From Cryoendolithus antarcticus (taxonomy: Eukaryota; Ascomycota; Dothideomycetes; Cladosporiales; Cladosporiaceae), in contig NAJO01000012.1 in assembly GCA_002077065.1 (NCBI GenBank), positions 682,001 through 746,000 on the forward strand: a stretch of DNA of 64,000 nt, read 5' to 3'. The stretch's first letter is position 1. The number at the start of each line of letters is the position of its first letter. The notes below the pieces were generated by a model. It worked only from the letters and a program-made list of their open reading frames with translations. It had not been told where the DNA came from and did not search any database. A program made the translations under genes and the position numbers. Positions 43,571 to 55,319 of this stretch are shown here, one piece after another.

Positions 43571-45326
43571 ATGGCGAAGCCATGGCAGGACATCGCGAGA
43601 ACGAAGCAGCAAGCACGCCTGGCAGCTATACCGCCTCACTGGATCTTGGACGGGTCTATCAAGCCAGGACCAAGTGTGCAAGATGTGCAGGACTTTCCTA
43701 GAGCTTCCGGCTTCTTCACAACAGAAGAGCTGTCTATCACTGAAGCGACAGCCTCTGAAGTCGTTGCCAACATTGCTCATCGAAAGTGGACTGCTGTCGA
43801 AGTTATCAAGGCGGTGTCGAAACGTGCGGCAGTAGCACAACAGCTGGTCAACTGCTTGACCGAGATCTACTTCGAGCAGGCATTGAAGCGCGCCGAAGAA
43901 CTCGATGCATATCAGGTACGGGAGGATAGGACCGTGGGGCCACTGCATGGCTTGCCAATCAGGTAAATCACTCCGTAAGGACATCCGATCCGCTGATGCT
44001 GATACTGTACGTAGCTTCAAAGACCAATTCAACCTCAAGGGCGTCGACTCAACAATCGGCTACATTTCCTATGTCGGCAAGCCAGCGACCGAGGACTCTA
44101 CCCTCGTCACTCTGCTTGTAAAGGCAGGTGCTATCCCGTATGTCAAGACCAATGTTCCTGCCACATTAATGATGGGTGAGACGGTCAATAACCTCTTCGG
44201 TCGGACTGTCAACCCACGCAACCGAAAGCTTACCTCAGGCGGCTCATCGGGTGGCGAGAGCGCCTTGGTCTCATTCTGTGGCAGCTACATTGGTGTAGGC
44301 ACGGACATCGGTGGTTCCATCAGAGACCCCTGCAACTTCACAGGCTTGTTCGGATTGCGTCCTTCGCAAGGCAGGGTGTCTTACCAACATGTGGTGAACA
44401 CATACGTTGGGCAAGACGCAGTGAAGTCCGCAGCAGGGCCGATGTGTCGTTCCCCTGCGGACATTCGTCTCTTCATGTCCACTCTGGCTGCGCAGAAACC
44501 TTGGCTACATGATCCAGCGTGCTTACCCATCCCATGGCGGACAGAAGAGGAGAAGGTGCCGACTGAGCTGTGCTTCGGTATTGCAGTAGGTGACGGCTAT
44601 GTCAACTCCTCGCCCCCTTTACGTCGGGCGATCGCGATCACGAGATCGAAACTCGAGGCAGCGGGCCACAAGGTCATAGACTTCGTCCCTCACGAAGGCG
44701 TTGAAGCGCTGGACATCGTTCAGAAGATGTGGAGTGCCGACGGCGGTGCAGAGTTCCAACGCGATACTGATGCTTCAGGAGAGCCGCTGCACCCTCATCT
44801 CGAGTCTTGGGCTGGCCATAGCGCAAACGTGAAGCCACAGACTGTGGAAGAGATGTGGGCGAACCAGCAACGCCGCAACGTTCTGGCGCGCAAGTGGCTC
44901 GATCACTGGCAGGGCACTGTGGCCGAAACAGGAAATGGAAGGCCGATCGATGGTCTCATCATGCCTAGCACGCCGTTCCCGGCTATTCGACATGATGTGA
45001 GGTATTCGTGGCATTATGGACATCTAGCGCCGTTGCTAGATTTGACCACTGGCGTCTTTCCTGTGACCAAAGTGGACGTGGAGAAAGATCAAATACCGGA
45101 TGATTGGCAGCCTTTGTCTGATAAGGACCGAGAGCTGATGGAGTATTGTGAGTTGCGGTATAAAATCGACATGAAGCCTCAACCCTGACCCAATGTGCTA
45201 GATGAGAAGCCAGAAAACCATGTGAACTCGCCTGTTGGGCTAGCTTTGTATGGTAGGAGACTTGAAGAGGAGAAAGTGACTGCGATGCTACAGGTCATAC
45301 ACGAAGTGGTTGGAGTCGACTACTGA
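43571..45326 (+). CDS. Amidase (amidase-signature family)
   Basis: Hydrolyses carboxamides to acid plus ammonia; fungal acetamidase/general-amidase type. Exons are 43571-43962, 44015-45147 and 45202-45326; introns 52 and 54 bp, all GT..AG. The third exon is needed for the conserved end (SPVGLALYGRRLEEEKVTAM), which is found in all relatives. About 549 residues. Catalytic Ser-cisSer-Lys triad: Lys in GLPISFKDQFNLKG, the Gly/Ser-rich signature LTSGGSSGGESALVSF, and the nucleophile Ser in GVGTDIGGSIRDPCNF. No signal peptide, so cytosolic. No linked transporter or regulator is visible. Substrate not predictable. Confidence 0.93.
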
Positions 45327-45439
45327 GCTTCTTTCTGTTCACGTCCTGGGATACTAATTTATCGCTGTAGTTGTTGCGACGGAGCTACAGGTACTTGGTA
45401 GATATCGTAGGTTTGACGAGCTGACAGTGTCACGTCCCC

Positions 45440-48244
45440 TTAGCTCATGAACACCTCCAGGCTGACCTCATTGCTCCAACCCGGCTTTTGGCCGCTCTCA
45501 TACCACGCTTTTGCCACATCGATCTGCAAGACCTTGCCACAAGTTTCGCTCACGCTGATAGTCTCCACAGGTATCGGCTGGCCATGCATGAGCACCATGA
45601 AGTCTTGCTTGATGTCTCTTGCTTCCAGGTCCGAGACGTATAGTCCTAATACCCCGAGCGCCTTGAGCTGAACCCAGAACCTCAACCTGCCGTTCGTCTC
45701 GACGTAGATGTCCTTGCCCGAGATAGCAGCAGGCCCCGTCATCTTGCCAATGAGTCCGAGGACACTGACGGACACTGGCTTGCTAGCGACATTGAATCCT
45801 GGCAGAGGGTACGCAGTCAGGATCTCCCAACCTTGAACCGGCAAGTCAATCCCGATCATTGCACGCGCTTGACCTCGCTTTGCTGGCTTCGAGAAGATAC
45901 CTGTAGTGAAAGCACCGACAACGTACTCGCCATCTTCGGTCCCAACAAAGCTATCCAGATGCACGAACTCGTTCAGCGGCTGCCTAGTGACGTTGAACAG
46001 CCCCAATATTGACGTCCCTGTCATTGCCGCGCCCACATATGTACCGATCTTTAGTACAGCCTGGCTATCATAGGCATTGTAAGGATCTGTGCTTTTGCCA
46101 ATGGTGTGCGGTCGTAAGATAATCGTCTTCCCTGTAACGGTCTGTGCTGTCATCTGACGAATGAGCTTGATGTCGTGCTTGCCTGGGTAGTCGGTAAAGT
46201 ATATTGGACCGCCCGAGACACATCGTGCTGCGGCGTGAAAGCCAGCCCAGGGGTGTGAGGTTTGGAACATGTCCCAATCGGGCAGGACGTTCAGATGTTG
46301 TGTCAGCAAGCTGTTGTGTGCATTGCAAAAGATGTGCCATGGGTGCGAGGCATCGATGTCGGGGAAAAAGTCATCGCTGTTGCGTACCAGAAGCCTGGGC
46401 TTGTTTGTCGGCAGTTGAGAGTGGAAGAGTAACTGCGGCGACTGCGACATGCAGGATATGGCTCTGCTGCCAAGATGTCGAAGATGCGCCATTGTCCAAG
46501 CATCTTGATATTCTGTGATCAGGGCTCTTCGATCCGGAGCGTGCTGCAGCAAGTCGAGGAAGAATTGAGCATCGGTCTTGGCGGCGTCCACGCCTACACT
46601 CGAGAGAAAGGCGTAGAAGTCCGAGTACATTCGTTGGGCGTCTTCGGCTGCAACGACTGTGAACTTGCCGCCAGCAACGCCGGACTCTTTCTCGACTTGA
46701 ATCGTTTTGTAGCGTTTTGCTAGCTCGCCGTCTGCGCTGACGCCGCCCCAGTAGCCGAGGATTGCGTGCCAGACGGCGATGTGGTTGATGTTGGGGTGAT
46801 CTTTGCGGATCTTCGTCGTCAGGTCCTTCAATCCAGATGGGAAGCCATCCTTGTTCGCTTCGAAGTCCGTCCATGCGCGTTGGAACTGACTGCTGCCGCT
46901 GCTCAAGCTTTGCCAGTTGTCGTCGATGATCAGATTGGTGATGTTGATGTTTGCTTGCTTGAGATCATCCAAGGCAGTGTGAATCTTCTCAGCGGTGAGA
47001 TCCTGGCCGAGGCCGTTCCAGGTGCAGTATGTGAATCCATCATACCACTCTTCGAGCCACTCTGGCTTCACCTTGTCATCCATCAACGACTTGATCTCAT
47101 CATTAGTAGCAACCACACCATTCTCAGCAACAATCTTCCGCGCATGATACATGAGGGCGGCGTTCGCGGTCTCGAAGCTGTCCGCTACTGCTACGACCAC
47201 TCTACTCCTTCCAGTCTCAAGCCGGTCATTGCGGCCCTTGATGATCAGATTTCCCCGTTCGTCGCTGAGGAACGTAGTCACAATATCATGCACCCCACTG
47301 ATACCTAGGCACACTACATGCCTCCCATCACCGCGCACGAACGATACCAAGACACCGTCCTTGTCAAGGCTGAATTGCTTCTTGCCTTGCCGTGGAGCTA
47401 GCCATGGACTCCACAAGCGCACCAGGCTGAACCACCGGGTCATCTGTTTGGCCTTCCCGACCTGATGATGACTGTAGCCAGAGTCTGAGTCCTTGGCAGG
47501 CGAGACCGGGCATGTCAGAGAGTACAGGATCGTATCGTCAGTCTCTGCCTTCTCTGCCGTAACTTTGACGTCCGAGCTCAAGCCAGAAAAGAATTGATCG
47601 AGGCCAGCACTGTGCTTATGCTCGTATTCTTGACCCTGGTAATGCAGCTCGCCGTCCTGGACACCGGTACTCTCATTCACCCACTGCCATTCCTTCTTGA
47701 TGCCGGTCCGGAACTTGAGAGTGAAGCTGACAATCAATGCAGACTTGGACATGCTAGGAAGCTCAGCTTCGAACCACATCCTTGCGACATTCCTGTCTGA
47801 CGATCGAGAGACGAGCATCACGTCATCGTAGGCTTTCGTCGGCTTCAGGGAAAGTTGAGACCAATCCGAAAGGCCTCTTTGATTGTGCCAAAGGCACACC
47901 TCTCGCTCATCGTCCGTGACTAGGCTTGGGCTGGCGGTCTCGAGAAGTACAGCGAACTTGACATTGGTCTGTTCTTTGGAAATGTGCGTGACTTGACCGA
48001 GCGGTGGCGAGCAAGTCAGACGGAAATGGACATCGTCTGCGGCGCTGTTGGGAGCTGACTTCCGCTCGGGAGGCTGCTGCTCGGGCAGGATGTCTGTCAT
48101 CTCGGAAGCTGGCTTAGGAGGATAGACTCGGGCTCCCGTAATAGTATCACAGTCTAGCGTTGTCAGCGGCCAAGGTAGATGCCATTAGGTGGTGGAGTGC
48201 GTACATCCGAAGGAGATGCCCTTTTGTTTGCGTTTCAGAACCAT
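45440..48244 (-). CDS. Raffinose synthase/Sip1-like glycoside hydrolase (GH36-related)
   Basis: Plants use this fold as raffinose synthase or alkaline alpha-galactosidase; fungal members are uncharacterised. The main exon is 45440-48153. A short first exon, 48205-48244 (MVLKRKQKGISFG), is joined across a 51-bp GT..AG intron and extends an open frame (TITGARVYPPKPASE) ahead of the internal ATG at 48100, so I favour about 917 residues over 886. The catalytic barrel shows YDGFTYCTWNGLG, INITNLIIDDNWQSL, HIAVWHAILGYWGG and GVDAAKTDAQFFLD; the aspartates in DDNW and KTDAQ occupy positions of the GH36/raffinose-synthase catalytic pair. SHPWAGFHAAARCVSGGPIYFTDYPG is another family block. No signal peptide. 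Substrate unknown. Confidence 0.88.
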
Positions 48245-48627
48245 GATAGGAAGGAATAGGAAAGATGGGAACGATGGCTACAGGGACAAGCAAGATGATA
48301 CTTTTACCTTAAGAGAAGGGAATGTAGCAATTGCGGCTTCGCAATGCGTTGCGCGAGCTACCTAGCTCTTGCTTGCTGATGGGTTACGTCTCTCACGTCA
48401 TGAGTACAGTGCGTGTCGGAAGGGCTGAAAGAGCTCGAGGGGCCCAAAATACCTGTCGTACAAACAGCGATCTTTTGCGTGAACAATTCTCCAGAGCGCG
48501 ACAATATTTAGTGAGCTTCACGGAATGAAATTATCACATGCTTGCCCGAACAGATTCACGAGCAAAGCCTTCCAATTCGGTACCATCAGGCAGACTCACA
48601 CGAGGGGGATGACGCCTGCGCATCACC
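48245..48627. other. Divergent intergenic region
   Basis: About 380 bp between the Sip1-like gene (minus) and JIP5 (plus), containing both promoters. No gene seen. Confidence 0.4.
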
Positions 48628-49890
48628 ATGTTTGAATCAATATGCTCTCTCCCGCTCTCTTCAGAGCTCTTCACCCAAGCTGTGCACCCCGAAGTCCCTC
48701 TCGTAGCAGTCGGGCTCAGCAGCGGGCATGTTGCGACGCTGCGCCTACCGCCAATAGATGACGACGGCGAGTCGAGTACTGTCAGCGATGGTAAGGACAT
48801 CGTCAATACAGAATGGCGGACGAGAAGGCATAAGGGCAGCTGTCGAACGCTAGCCTACAGTGTGGATGGACGACAGCTCTACTCTGCTGGCGCAGATGGG
48901 CTAGTGAAGGCTGCGGACAGCGAGACGGGACAGGTTGTTGGCAAGCTCGCTATTCCTCTGCCACATTCTGGAGCTGAGGATGTCGATGCACCGACTGTAG
49001 CCCATGCGCTGAGTCCTCAGACTCTGCTGCTTACGACCGACTCTGGCGCATTGCACTTGTACGATTTGCGCGATCCCGCGCCTTCATTACCGATCGCGTC
49101 TGGAAAGACTGCTTTCACGACTGGGAAACCGGCCGCCACGCATCACCCACATACAGACTACATCTCTTCGCTATCCCCACTGCCACCCAGCTCGGCTAGC
49201 ACAAGTGGCTACAGCAAGCAATGGCTTACGACTGGAGGGAGTACGCTAGCATTGACAGACTTGCGTAGAGGAGTGCTAGTGAAGAGTGAGGACCAGGAGG
49301 AGATCCTCCTCTCTTCTTTATACATCACTGGCCTAGCAGCGAAGAAGAGCTCGGGCTCAAGCGGGGAAAAGGCTCTTGTCGGAGGAGGCGATGGTGTAAT
49401 TACATTATGGGAGAAAGGGCAGTGGGACGATCAGGACGAGCGCATCGTGGTCAGCAAGGACAAGGAGACGCTAGACTGCTTGACTGAATTGCCAGCTGGG
49501 ATCGCCGGGTTCGGGAAGAAGGTCGCTGTTGGGCTCGGAGACGGCAAGATCAGGATCGTGCAGCTCGGGCAGAATCAAGTCGTGGGCGAGATGCAGCACG
49601 ACGAGGTCGAGGGAGTGATCGGGCTGGACTTTGATGTTGCTGGACGCATGATCAGCGGAGGCGGTCAGGTGGTGAAGGTTTGGCGGGAGGCCGATGCTGA
49701 TGAGGCAGGCGAAGGTGATGAAGACGACGGCGTCGCTGCAAAGCGGACTGCTGCTGGATCGGACGACGATAGCGATGAGGGAAGTGAGAGAGACAGCAGC
49801 GAGGCGGAAGTTGTACCGACCAGACCCAAGAAGCGGCGGAAGGGGAGGGAACAGCCGGGAGCGACAATGTCTTTTGCTGGCCTTGATTAG
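48628..49890 (+). CDS. JIP5: WD-repeat protein Jip5
   Basis: Single exon, 420 residues from ATG 48628 ([20 protein letters not shown]). Seven-bladed WD40-type propeller with divergent repeats; recognisable blades include [77 protein letters not shown] and [13 protein letters not shown]. The C-terminus is acidic and then lysine-rich with a nuclear-type signal ([11 protein letters not shown]) and ends MSFAGLD. This layout is that of Jip5/WDR55, a nucleolar protein linked to ribosomal RNA processing in yeast and animals. Confidence 0.9.
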   Translation: MFESICSLPLSSELFTQAVHPEVPLVAVGLSSGHVATLRLPPIDDDGESSTVSDGKDIVNTEWRTRRHKGSCRTLAYSVDGRQLYSAGADGLVKAADSETGQVVGKLAIPLPHSGAEDVDAPTVAHALSPQTLLLTTDSGALHLYDLRDPAPSLPIASGKTAFTTGKPAATHHPHTDYISSLSPLPPSSASTSGYSKQWLTTGGSTLALTDLRRGVLVKSEDQEEILLSSLYITGLAAKKSSGSSGEKALVGGGDGVITLWEKGQWDDQDERIVVSKDKETLDCLTELPAGIAGFGKKVAVGLGDGKIRIVQLGQNQVVGEMQHDEVEGVIGLDFDVAGRMISGGGQVVKVWREADADEAGEGDEDDGVAAKRTAAGSDDDSDEGSERDSSEAEVVPTRPKKRRKGREQPGATMSFAGLD

Positions 49891-50231
49891 AGATGGTGTT
49901 CCAGCATCCGATGAGCACGAATGTGGTCAGATAGATACCACACCCCTGTGAACGTTTTGCTCAGCCATTGAAGTCCACCCCACAAAACCTAATCGTACGA
50001 GGTCGGCCTTCGAGCTTGACATATTTCCGCTCGATTACCTCCACACCCCCAATCGTGCGACGAATCATCTTCATATCGTCCCATACCGATCGCCCTCCAG
50101 TCCGCCTCAGTCTGACACTCTCACCTTTTGCGCCGCTCTCCTCCACACCACCGATATCTCACGCCCATTGGCGCACACCTTTCTCCAACCCTTCCCAACA
50201 CTGGGCGTGACCGTCTCCATTCAACATAGGC
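49891..50231. other. Intergenic, ERG9 upstream region
   Basis: About 340 bp between two plus-strand genes, with the ERG9 promoter. No specific sterol element could be assigned by eye. Confidence 0.4.
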
Positions 50232-51820
50232 ATGGCTCCCTCACTTGGCGGCATCGTTTACTACGCCATTCATCTCCAAGAACTCCGCTCCATAATACAA
50301 TGGAAGGTCTGGCACAACCCTGTCCACGAGCGCGAGGAAGCGAAAGAATCCGAGAATCTCAAGAAATGCTTTCACTACCTAAACCTCACATCCCGCTCCT
50401 TCTCAGCAGTGATCCAAGAACTACATCCTGAGCTCTTAGTCCCTGTCGCCCTCTTCTACCTGATTCTGCGCGCTCTGGACACGATCGAAGATGACATGAC
50501 CATCCCTATCGAGACGAAAGAGCCCCTTCTCCGAGACTTCTGGAAAGTGATCGAGGATGAGAACTGGACGTTTGACGGGAATGGACCAAACGAGAAGGAT
50601 CGGGAGTTATGTGTTAGATTTGACGTGGTGAGCCGAGAGTTCAACATGATCAAGCCTGCGTACAAAGACATCATTCGAGACATTACGAAGAGGATGGGCA
50701 ACGGCATGGCGGACTATGCGAAGAATGCGGAGCACCTTCAGAAGGGTGTGAATACAATCAAGGATTACGAGCTCTACTGTCACTACGTTGCTGGGCTTGT
50801 GGGAGAGGGGTTGACTAGGTTGTTCGTCGAGGCGAAGCTTGCAAATCCGGTGTTGCTTAAGAGGCCACAGCTGATGGAGTCGATGGGACAATTCCTGCAG
50901 CAGACCAACATCATACGGGACATACGGGAAGACCACGACGACAGGCGGTACTTCTGGCCACGGGAAATATGGAGCAAGTACGTGGACTCGATACCAGATC
51001 TATTCCTACCCGAGAATCGGGAGAAGGCACTTCATTGTCAAAGTGAGATGGTGCTGAACGCTCTCGAGAAAGCGGACGACTGCCTATTTTACATGGCTGG
51101 TGCGAAGGAGCAGAGTGTGTTCAACTTCGTCGCGATTCCACAGGCAATGGCAATCGCGACGCTCGAACTCTGCTTCCAGAATTACAGCATGTTCGAGCGA
51201 AACATCAAGATCAGCAAAGGTTCCGCTTGTCGACTAATGCTGGACAGCACGCAAGATCTGCGCACTGTGTGCGAGGTTTTCCGGACGTACGCGAGGAAGA
51301 TCCATGCGAAGAACCAGCCAAGCGATCCTCACTTCCTGGAAATCAGTATTGCGTGCGGTAAGATTGAGCGTTTCATCGAGAGCGTCTTTCCCACACAAAA
51401 TGCAAAGTCGTTGAGGGAGGCGCCGGAACCTCCAGCACGAGCGGAGCCCACCGATACGAACGAGGTACGAGAAACAGGCTGGGTGATGAAGCCACCTCTG
51501 ACTCCGGAAGAAGCGGAGGAGAAGAGGAAGGAGGATCTTGAGGCGAAGTGGGATGTCATCTACATCATTGCTGCGGTGTTTGCGACGCTGTTTGTCATTT
51601 CGGGTGTGATGGTGAGTCCGCCGACGCAACACCTGGGTGAGCCATATTAACAGCTTCACAGATCGGTGTGGCATACTATCTCGGGGCACGCTTCGACCTC
51701 GCCTACTCATCGCTGAAAGACGGCAATCTTAAGCCTTCTGCCGACGCCGCACAACAAGTCATCAGCGCTGCAACAAGCGTCGCAGAAGCCGGCAAGACTG
51801 CGGCGAGAATTGAATTGTGA
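50232..51820 (+). CDS. ERG9: Squalene synthase
   Basis: Couples two farnesyl diphosphates to squalene at the ER, the first committed step of ergosterol synthesis. Exons are 50232-51611 and 51662-51820 with a 50-bp intron that joins ISGVMV-type sequence to [13 protein letters not shown]. About 512 residues. Aspartate-rich site 1 is [13 protein letters not shown] and site 2 is [38 protein letters not shown] and the conserved Tyr region KDYELYC are typical. The C-terminal membrane anchor spans the exon junction ([18 protein letters not shown]), followed by a short luminal or cytosolic tail. Fungal tail lengths of this kind are normal. Intact. Confidence 0.97.
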
Positions 51821-52715
51821 TGTTTGATCAGGCGGTAGATATGTACAGGTATTCTACAGTCCACAGGACGGGCGCACTGACAGACAGAGTCAATGTCGAG
51901 AGACTCTACGCCCCCGATCCCTATCCCGATTCATTCTCACTCCGTTTCCTGCACACACTAGCACTCATGTCAAATTACAGCGTCAGCCTTGCCCTTGTGG
52001 TAATATTCAGTGGCGACTCGCTGTGCCGAAGAGATGCTTACATCGAAGCCTTGCATTCCGTTTTGTTGGACTCACATGTCTTCAAACTGCGCCTCTCGCT
52101 GTGCCGTGGAGAAGGCGGATTGGGCGGATGCGAACAATTTATGTTGTTACAAGATTGCCTTGCGAAGAAGTGGGCGGGGAATAAGATGCTCGAGCGCAAT
52201 ACCGGGCATTGGCGTTTAGTGCAATGCTATGGGTGGCCTCTCCGCGCAGCCGGGCGTTACCGTTCTATGGAGACTAGGCTGTCCACCTTGGTCGTGGTTG
52301 CCTTTGTCGCACGGACCTTCGCACTCTTCCCCGCGTACGTGCCTTCAATTGCATTGCGGCAACAATCTCAACTGGGGGGCTAAGTGCCTCCTCCGGGGCG
52401 TCAGTCGCCTGCAGTAGCTCGCGTGGCACTCAGAGTGCGTGACTCTCGTCGATGTGATCGCCTACGGCGCAACGTCGTGCGATGTGATTGGCTATATCCA
52501 GACTTCGTCGACTTGGCACGCTTCATGCGGGCAAAGTTCAAGGTGCCTTTGTCGAGTGTGTGGTTATACAAGTTGGTCGTTCCGTCCTCGGCCTCTTTCT
52601 CATTGCTAGTGTGTATATGTACCATATGGACGATCGCATCAACTTCTCCTTTTGCACTCTATCTCTGCAGGGCAATAAAAGCGACAACAAGTGGACGGAC
52701 AATAACCACTACAAC
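51821..52715. other. Intergenic region with a chance open frame
   Basis: About 895 bp between ERG9 and the Ser-rich gene. A 188-codon frame (51817-52383, plus) overlaps the ERG9 stop and lacks any family features, so I regard it as chance. Contains the ERG9 3' region and the next promoter. Confidence 0.4.
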
Positions 52716-53312
52716 ATGTCAAGCCACGCCATTTCCATCGTCGTGTCGGCAAGAAGTCAGAGATCTTCTCGCAGTGATAGCTATGATTCTACAAGCAGTC
52801 GGCGATCCCCAGCTTCTACGTCACCCTCGCACCATCCCACAGCCTCGTCTTCATACACCGGCTCTCATCGCACCCGACCAGCATGGACCGAGATCTCCAC
52901 CACATCGATCCAAACAATGGGCAGTCCAGACCGACCAGGCTATGTCAGAGGCCAAGCACCAGCCGAATACTTCCACGACGACAACGCAAGGCGCGCTTGG
53001 GATGCGTCAGTGCGAGCAAGGTCGCAACGAGCCATTGAATACCCGTCAACATCAGTCTACTCGACTCCACGTAGCGGTACCAGCAGTCGCAACAGCTGGC
53101 GCGAACATCCAGACGCAGAACTCGCCCCAAGTGATTCAATCTCGAACGTTGGATCAGTCAGATCTATGCCGAGGAGTGACCATGGGCGGAGCACTGTATA
53201 TAGCAGGGCGGGAGGGACCGAGTATAGCGTTTCGGACTGGAGACGAGCCGGAAGTGGTTTGCGTGGGCAGGAGGTCGGAAAGGGGATGCGGTTGATTGAG
53301 ATGCGGCCATGA
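52716..53312 (+). CDS. Hypothetical Ser/Arg-rich disordered protein
   Basis: Single exon, about 198 residues from ATG 52716 (MSSHAISIVVSARSQRSSRS). Not recognised. The sequence is dominated by Ser, Arg, Pro, Thr and Tyr, with no hydrophobic segment and no signal peptide; it looks intrinsically disordered. The C-terminal end is less biased (GTEYSVSDWRRAGSGLRG then QEVGKGMRLIEMRP). A parallel open frame of similar length in another register exists; the Ser-rich one starts with a good ATG and ends just before the convergent APC11 gene. Could be a real rapidly evolving protein or a chance frame. Confidence 0.45.
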   Translation: MSSHAISIVVSARSQRSSRSDSYDSTSSRRSPASTSPSHHPTASSSYTGSHRTRPAWTEISTTSIQTMGSPDRPGYVRGQAPAEYFHDDNARRAWDASVRARSQRAIEYPSTSVYSTPRSGTSSRNSWREHPDAELAPSDSISNVGSVRSMPRSDHGRSTVYSRAGGTEYSVSDWRRAGSGLRGQEVGKGMRLIEMRP

Positions 53313-53448
53313 CATCTGTGCTTGACCGGGTTGCATGGCGTTCATAACATCGTAGCCATTCGCATTGGAAATACTCGGATGATCCAAAGTCACTGGTTTC
53401 AACGACATCGTCAACCTGTGATAGGCTGTCTCCATGCTGTGACGGTGC

Positions 53449-53883
53449 TCAAGTGGCGGCTGCTGCAGGCGTGCGTGGTGCAGGCGTTCCTTGGGGCTGT
53501 CCAATATGATCGGCTGTCTTCTCCTTGAAGGCTAGTATTCGCGTCAGTACAAAACTGTCGCAACAAACATTCTCATGTTCACTCACGCTGCCGGCACATC
53601 GGACACTTGCCCTGACTTGCCTCAGATGAGATCCAGTCGCTGATGCAATGCTGTCGACTATCGTCAGCGCGATGCTCCTGAGATTACTCTTGATAGCGCT
53701 CACCATATGAAAGCAGTGCGTGCATTCTCCAATGACAACCGGACAGTCATCGCCGGGGTACTTGCACTTCGCACACGTCCCTTCAAAGTTTACACGACAG
53801 ATCCCGCAGGTGTCGTCCGAGTTCTCCGGAAGCGCCCACTTCCATGAGGCTACAGCCTTGAAAGCCGTGATTGTGACCTTCAT
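53449..53883 (-). CDS. APC11: Anaphase-promoting complex subunit 11 (RING-H2)
   Basis: RING subunit that, with Apc2, recruits E2 enzymes to the APC/C ubiquitin ligase controlling mitotic exit. Exons are 53704-53883, 53587-53650 and 53449-53531; introns are 53 and 55 bp. About 108 residues from ATG 53883 (MKVTITAFKAVASWKWALPE). The zinc ligands are all present: DDTCGICRVNFEGTCAKC, DDCPVVIGECTHCFHMHC and QGKCPMCRQ, the RING-H2 pattern with the extra cysteines typical of Apc11. The tail after the RING is Pro/Ala-rich and slightly longer than in yeast. Convergent with the Ser-rich hypothetical and divergent from the rhodanese gene. Confidence 0.95.
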   Translation of the reverse strand: MKVTITAFKAVASWKWALPENSDDTCGICRVNFEGTCAKCKYPGDDCPVVIGECTHCFHMVSAIKSNLRSIALTIVDSIASATGSHLRQVRASVRCAGSVSEHENVCCDSFVLTRILAFKEKTADHIGQPQGTPAPRTPAAAAT

Positions 53884-54158
53884 CCTGCCGTCATCCTGTG
53901 ACAACATTCACGCACGTATGAAGATGCGGTGGGAAACGCAAGACGCGCTGAGTCGCGACTTCACTTCTCGGAATCATTCGGGCCGAGCAAGATGGTCAGT
54001 AAGTGGAGCATCGATCGCGTGCTTCCTCTCCTCATAGTCTCACTTCATGGCATCACGGTTTGAAAGATTGCAACTGTAGTGGGCTATTCGCGAATAGTAT
54101 CAGGAAGAGTAGCTGAGGATCACGCAATGATACCGGTTTGCTAAATTTGTCGTGCACA

Positions 54159-55175
54159 ATGGCTACCGCGATACTCAAACGTGCCCTACCTGTCAGCTTG
54201 AATTTATCTCGAGCAGGCATTCCCTACAAAATGGCCACATCTCAGCGCGCCTTCGGCACCTATCTAGTATCCCCCTCCGAACTGAACACTGCTCTCAAAT
54301 CTGGTTCCGCGACCTCTCCTCGCACGATCCCAATTTGCGGTTCCTGGTTCCTCCCGAATGATGCTCAAAAGCGTACTGGCTCGCAGGTCTTCAAACAAGG
54401 CCACATACCTGGAGGACGCTTTTTTGACCTCGACAAAGTGTCCGATACGTCCAGCCCGTACCCGCACATGCTGCCCAGCCCAGAGGTGTTTCGGGACGCG
54501 CTCTCCGCCCTAGGCGTGAAACGTGATGACAGGCTAGTTGTGTACGATACTGCCGAATTGGGGATCTTTTCAGCACCAAGGGTGGCGTGGACGCTGAAAG
54601 TATTCGGGCATCCGAGTGTGCATCTCTTGAACAACTTCAAGCTGTATGTAGGGCAGGGCTTTCCGGTGGAGAAGGGCGAAGGAGAGAAGTTCGAAAAGAC
54701 CGACTACCCACTTCCGAGCCTTGACAAGAGTAGAGTTGCATCCTTCGAGGACGTCAGGGCTATTGCGAAGGAGTCCACAAGTGAAGTGCAAGTGCTTGAC
54801 GCCCGCTCTTCAGGCCGTTGGCAGGGTGTGGATCCGGAGCCTCGTCCTGGGCTATCGAGCGGGCATATACCTGGCAGCATCTCAGTACCTGTGCCTGAGC
54901 TACTCGACCCGACCACGAAGACTCTGTTGCCTGGCGACAAGCTCAAGGCCATATTCGAGAGCAAGGGCATTGACCCTAATGCACCGATCGTTTCGAGCTG
55001 CGGTACTGGGGTGACGGCTACGATCATTGATACTGCTCTGGTTGAGGCAGGATATGTGTCAGGCAGCCGAAGGGTTTACGATGGTAGCTGGACTGAGTGG
55101 GCGATGAGAGTGAACCCGGAGGAGAGTTTGATTGAGAAGGTCGAGCGATGGAGAAGGCCTTGTCGTCCTGAATAG
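54159..55175 (+). CDS. TUM1: Two-domain rhodanese (thiosulfate/3-mercaptopyruvate sulfurtransferase)
   Basis: Transfers sulfur to acceptors including proteins for tRNA thiolation. Single exon, 338 residues from ATG 54159 (MATAILKRALPVSLNLSRAG). The N-terminus is basic and acid-free and could target mitochondria; a second ATG (MATSQRAFG, 54231) would give a cytosolic form. Tandem rhodanese domains: the inactive one has HIPGGRFFDLDKVSD and DRLVVYDTAELGIFSAPRV; the active one has VLDARSSGRWQG, SGHIPGSISVPV and the catalytic loop VSSCGTGVTATI with the persulfide-forming Cys. The C-terminus YDGSWTEWAMR is the family end block. Confidence 0.92.
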   Translation: MATAILKRALPVSLNLSRAGIPYKMATSQRAFGTYLVSPSELNTALKSGSATSPRTIPICGSWFLPNDAQKRTGSQVFKQGHIPGGRFFDLDKVSDTSSPYPHMLPSPEVFRDALSALGVKRDDRLVVYDTAELGIFSAPRVAWTLKVFGHPSVHLLNNFKLYVGQGFPVEKGEGEKFEKTDYPLPSLDKSRVASFEDVRAIAKESTSEVQVLDARSSGRWQGVDPEPRPGLSSGHIPGSISVPVPELLDPTTKTLLPGDKLKAIFESKGIDPNAPIVSSCGTGVTATIIDTALVEAGYVSGSRRVYDGSWTEWAMRVNPEESLIEKVERWRRPCRPE

Positions 55176-55319
55176 CTTCACCGAAACCTGCGGAACAGGC
55201 ATACACTCAAGTGGTCGTAGTGCGGTATGCTGCAGATTACTGGAGCTGCATAGTCCAAATTACAAACTCTCTACTGATCGCTAGACAAAACAGAGCGATG
55301 CGACAATCAATGAAATCAA

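Noticed and set aside
51817..52383. 188-codon open frame after ERG9
   Set aside because: Overlaps the ERG9 stop, has no domain, signal or conserved-looking segment, and lies where a 3' untranslated region is expected.
52384..53295. 303-codon plus frame overlapping the Ser-rich gene
   Set aside because: Starts without a convincing ATG context, is Cys/Arg/Thr mixed with no domain, and competes with the better Ser-rich frame from ATG 52716.
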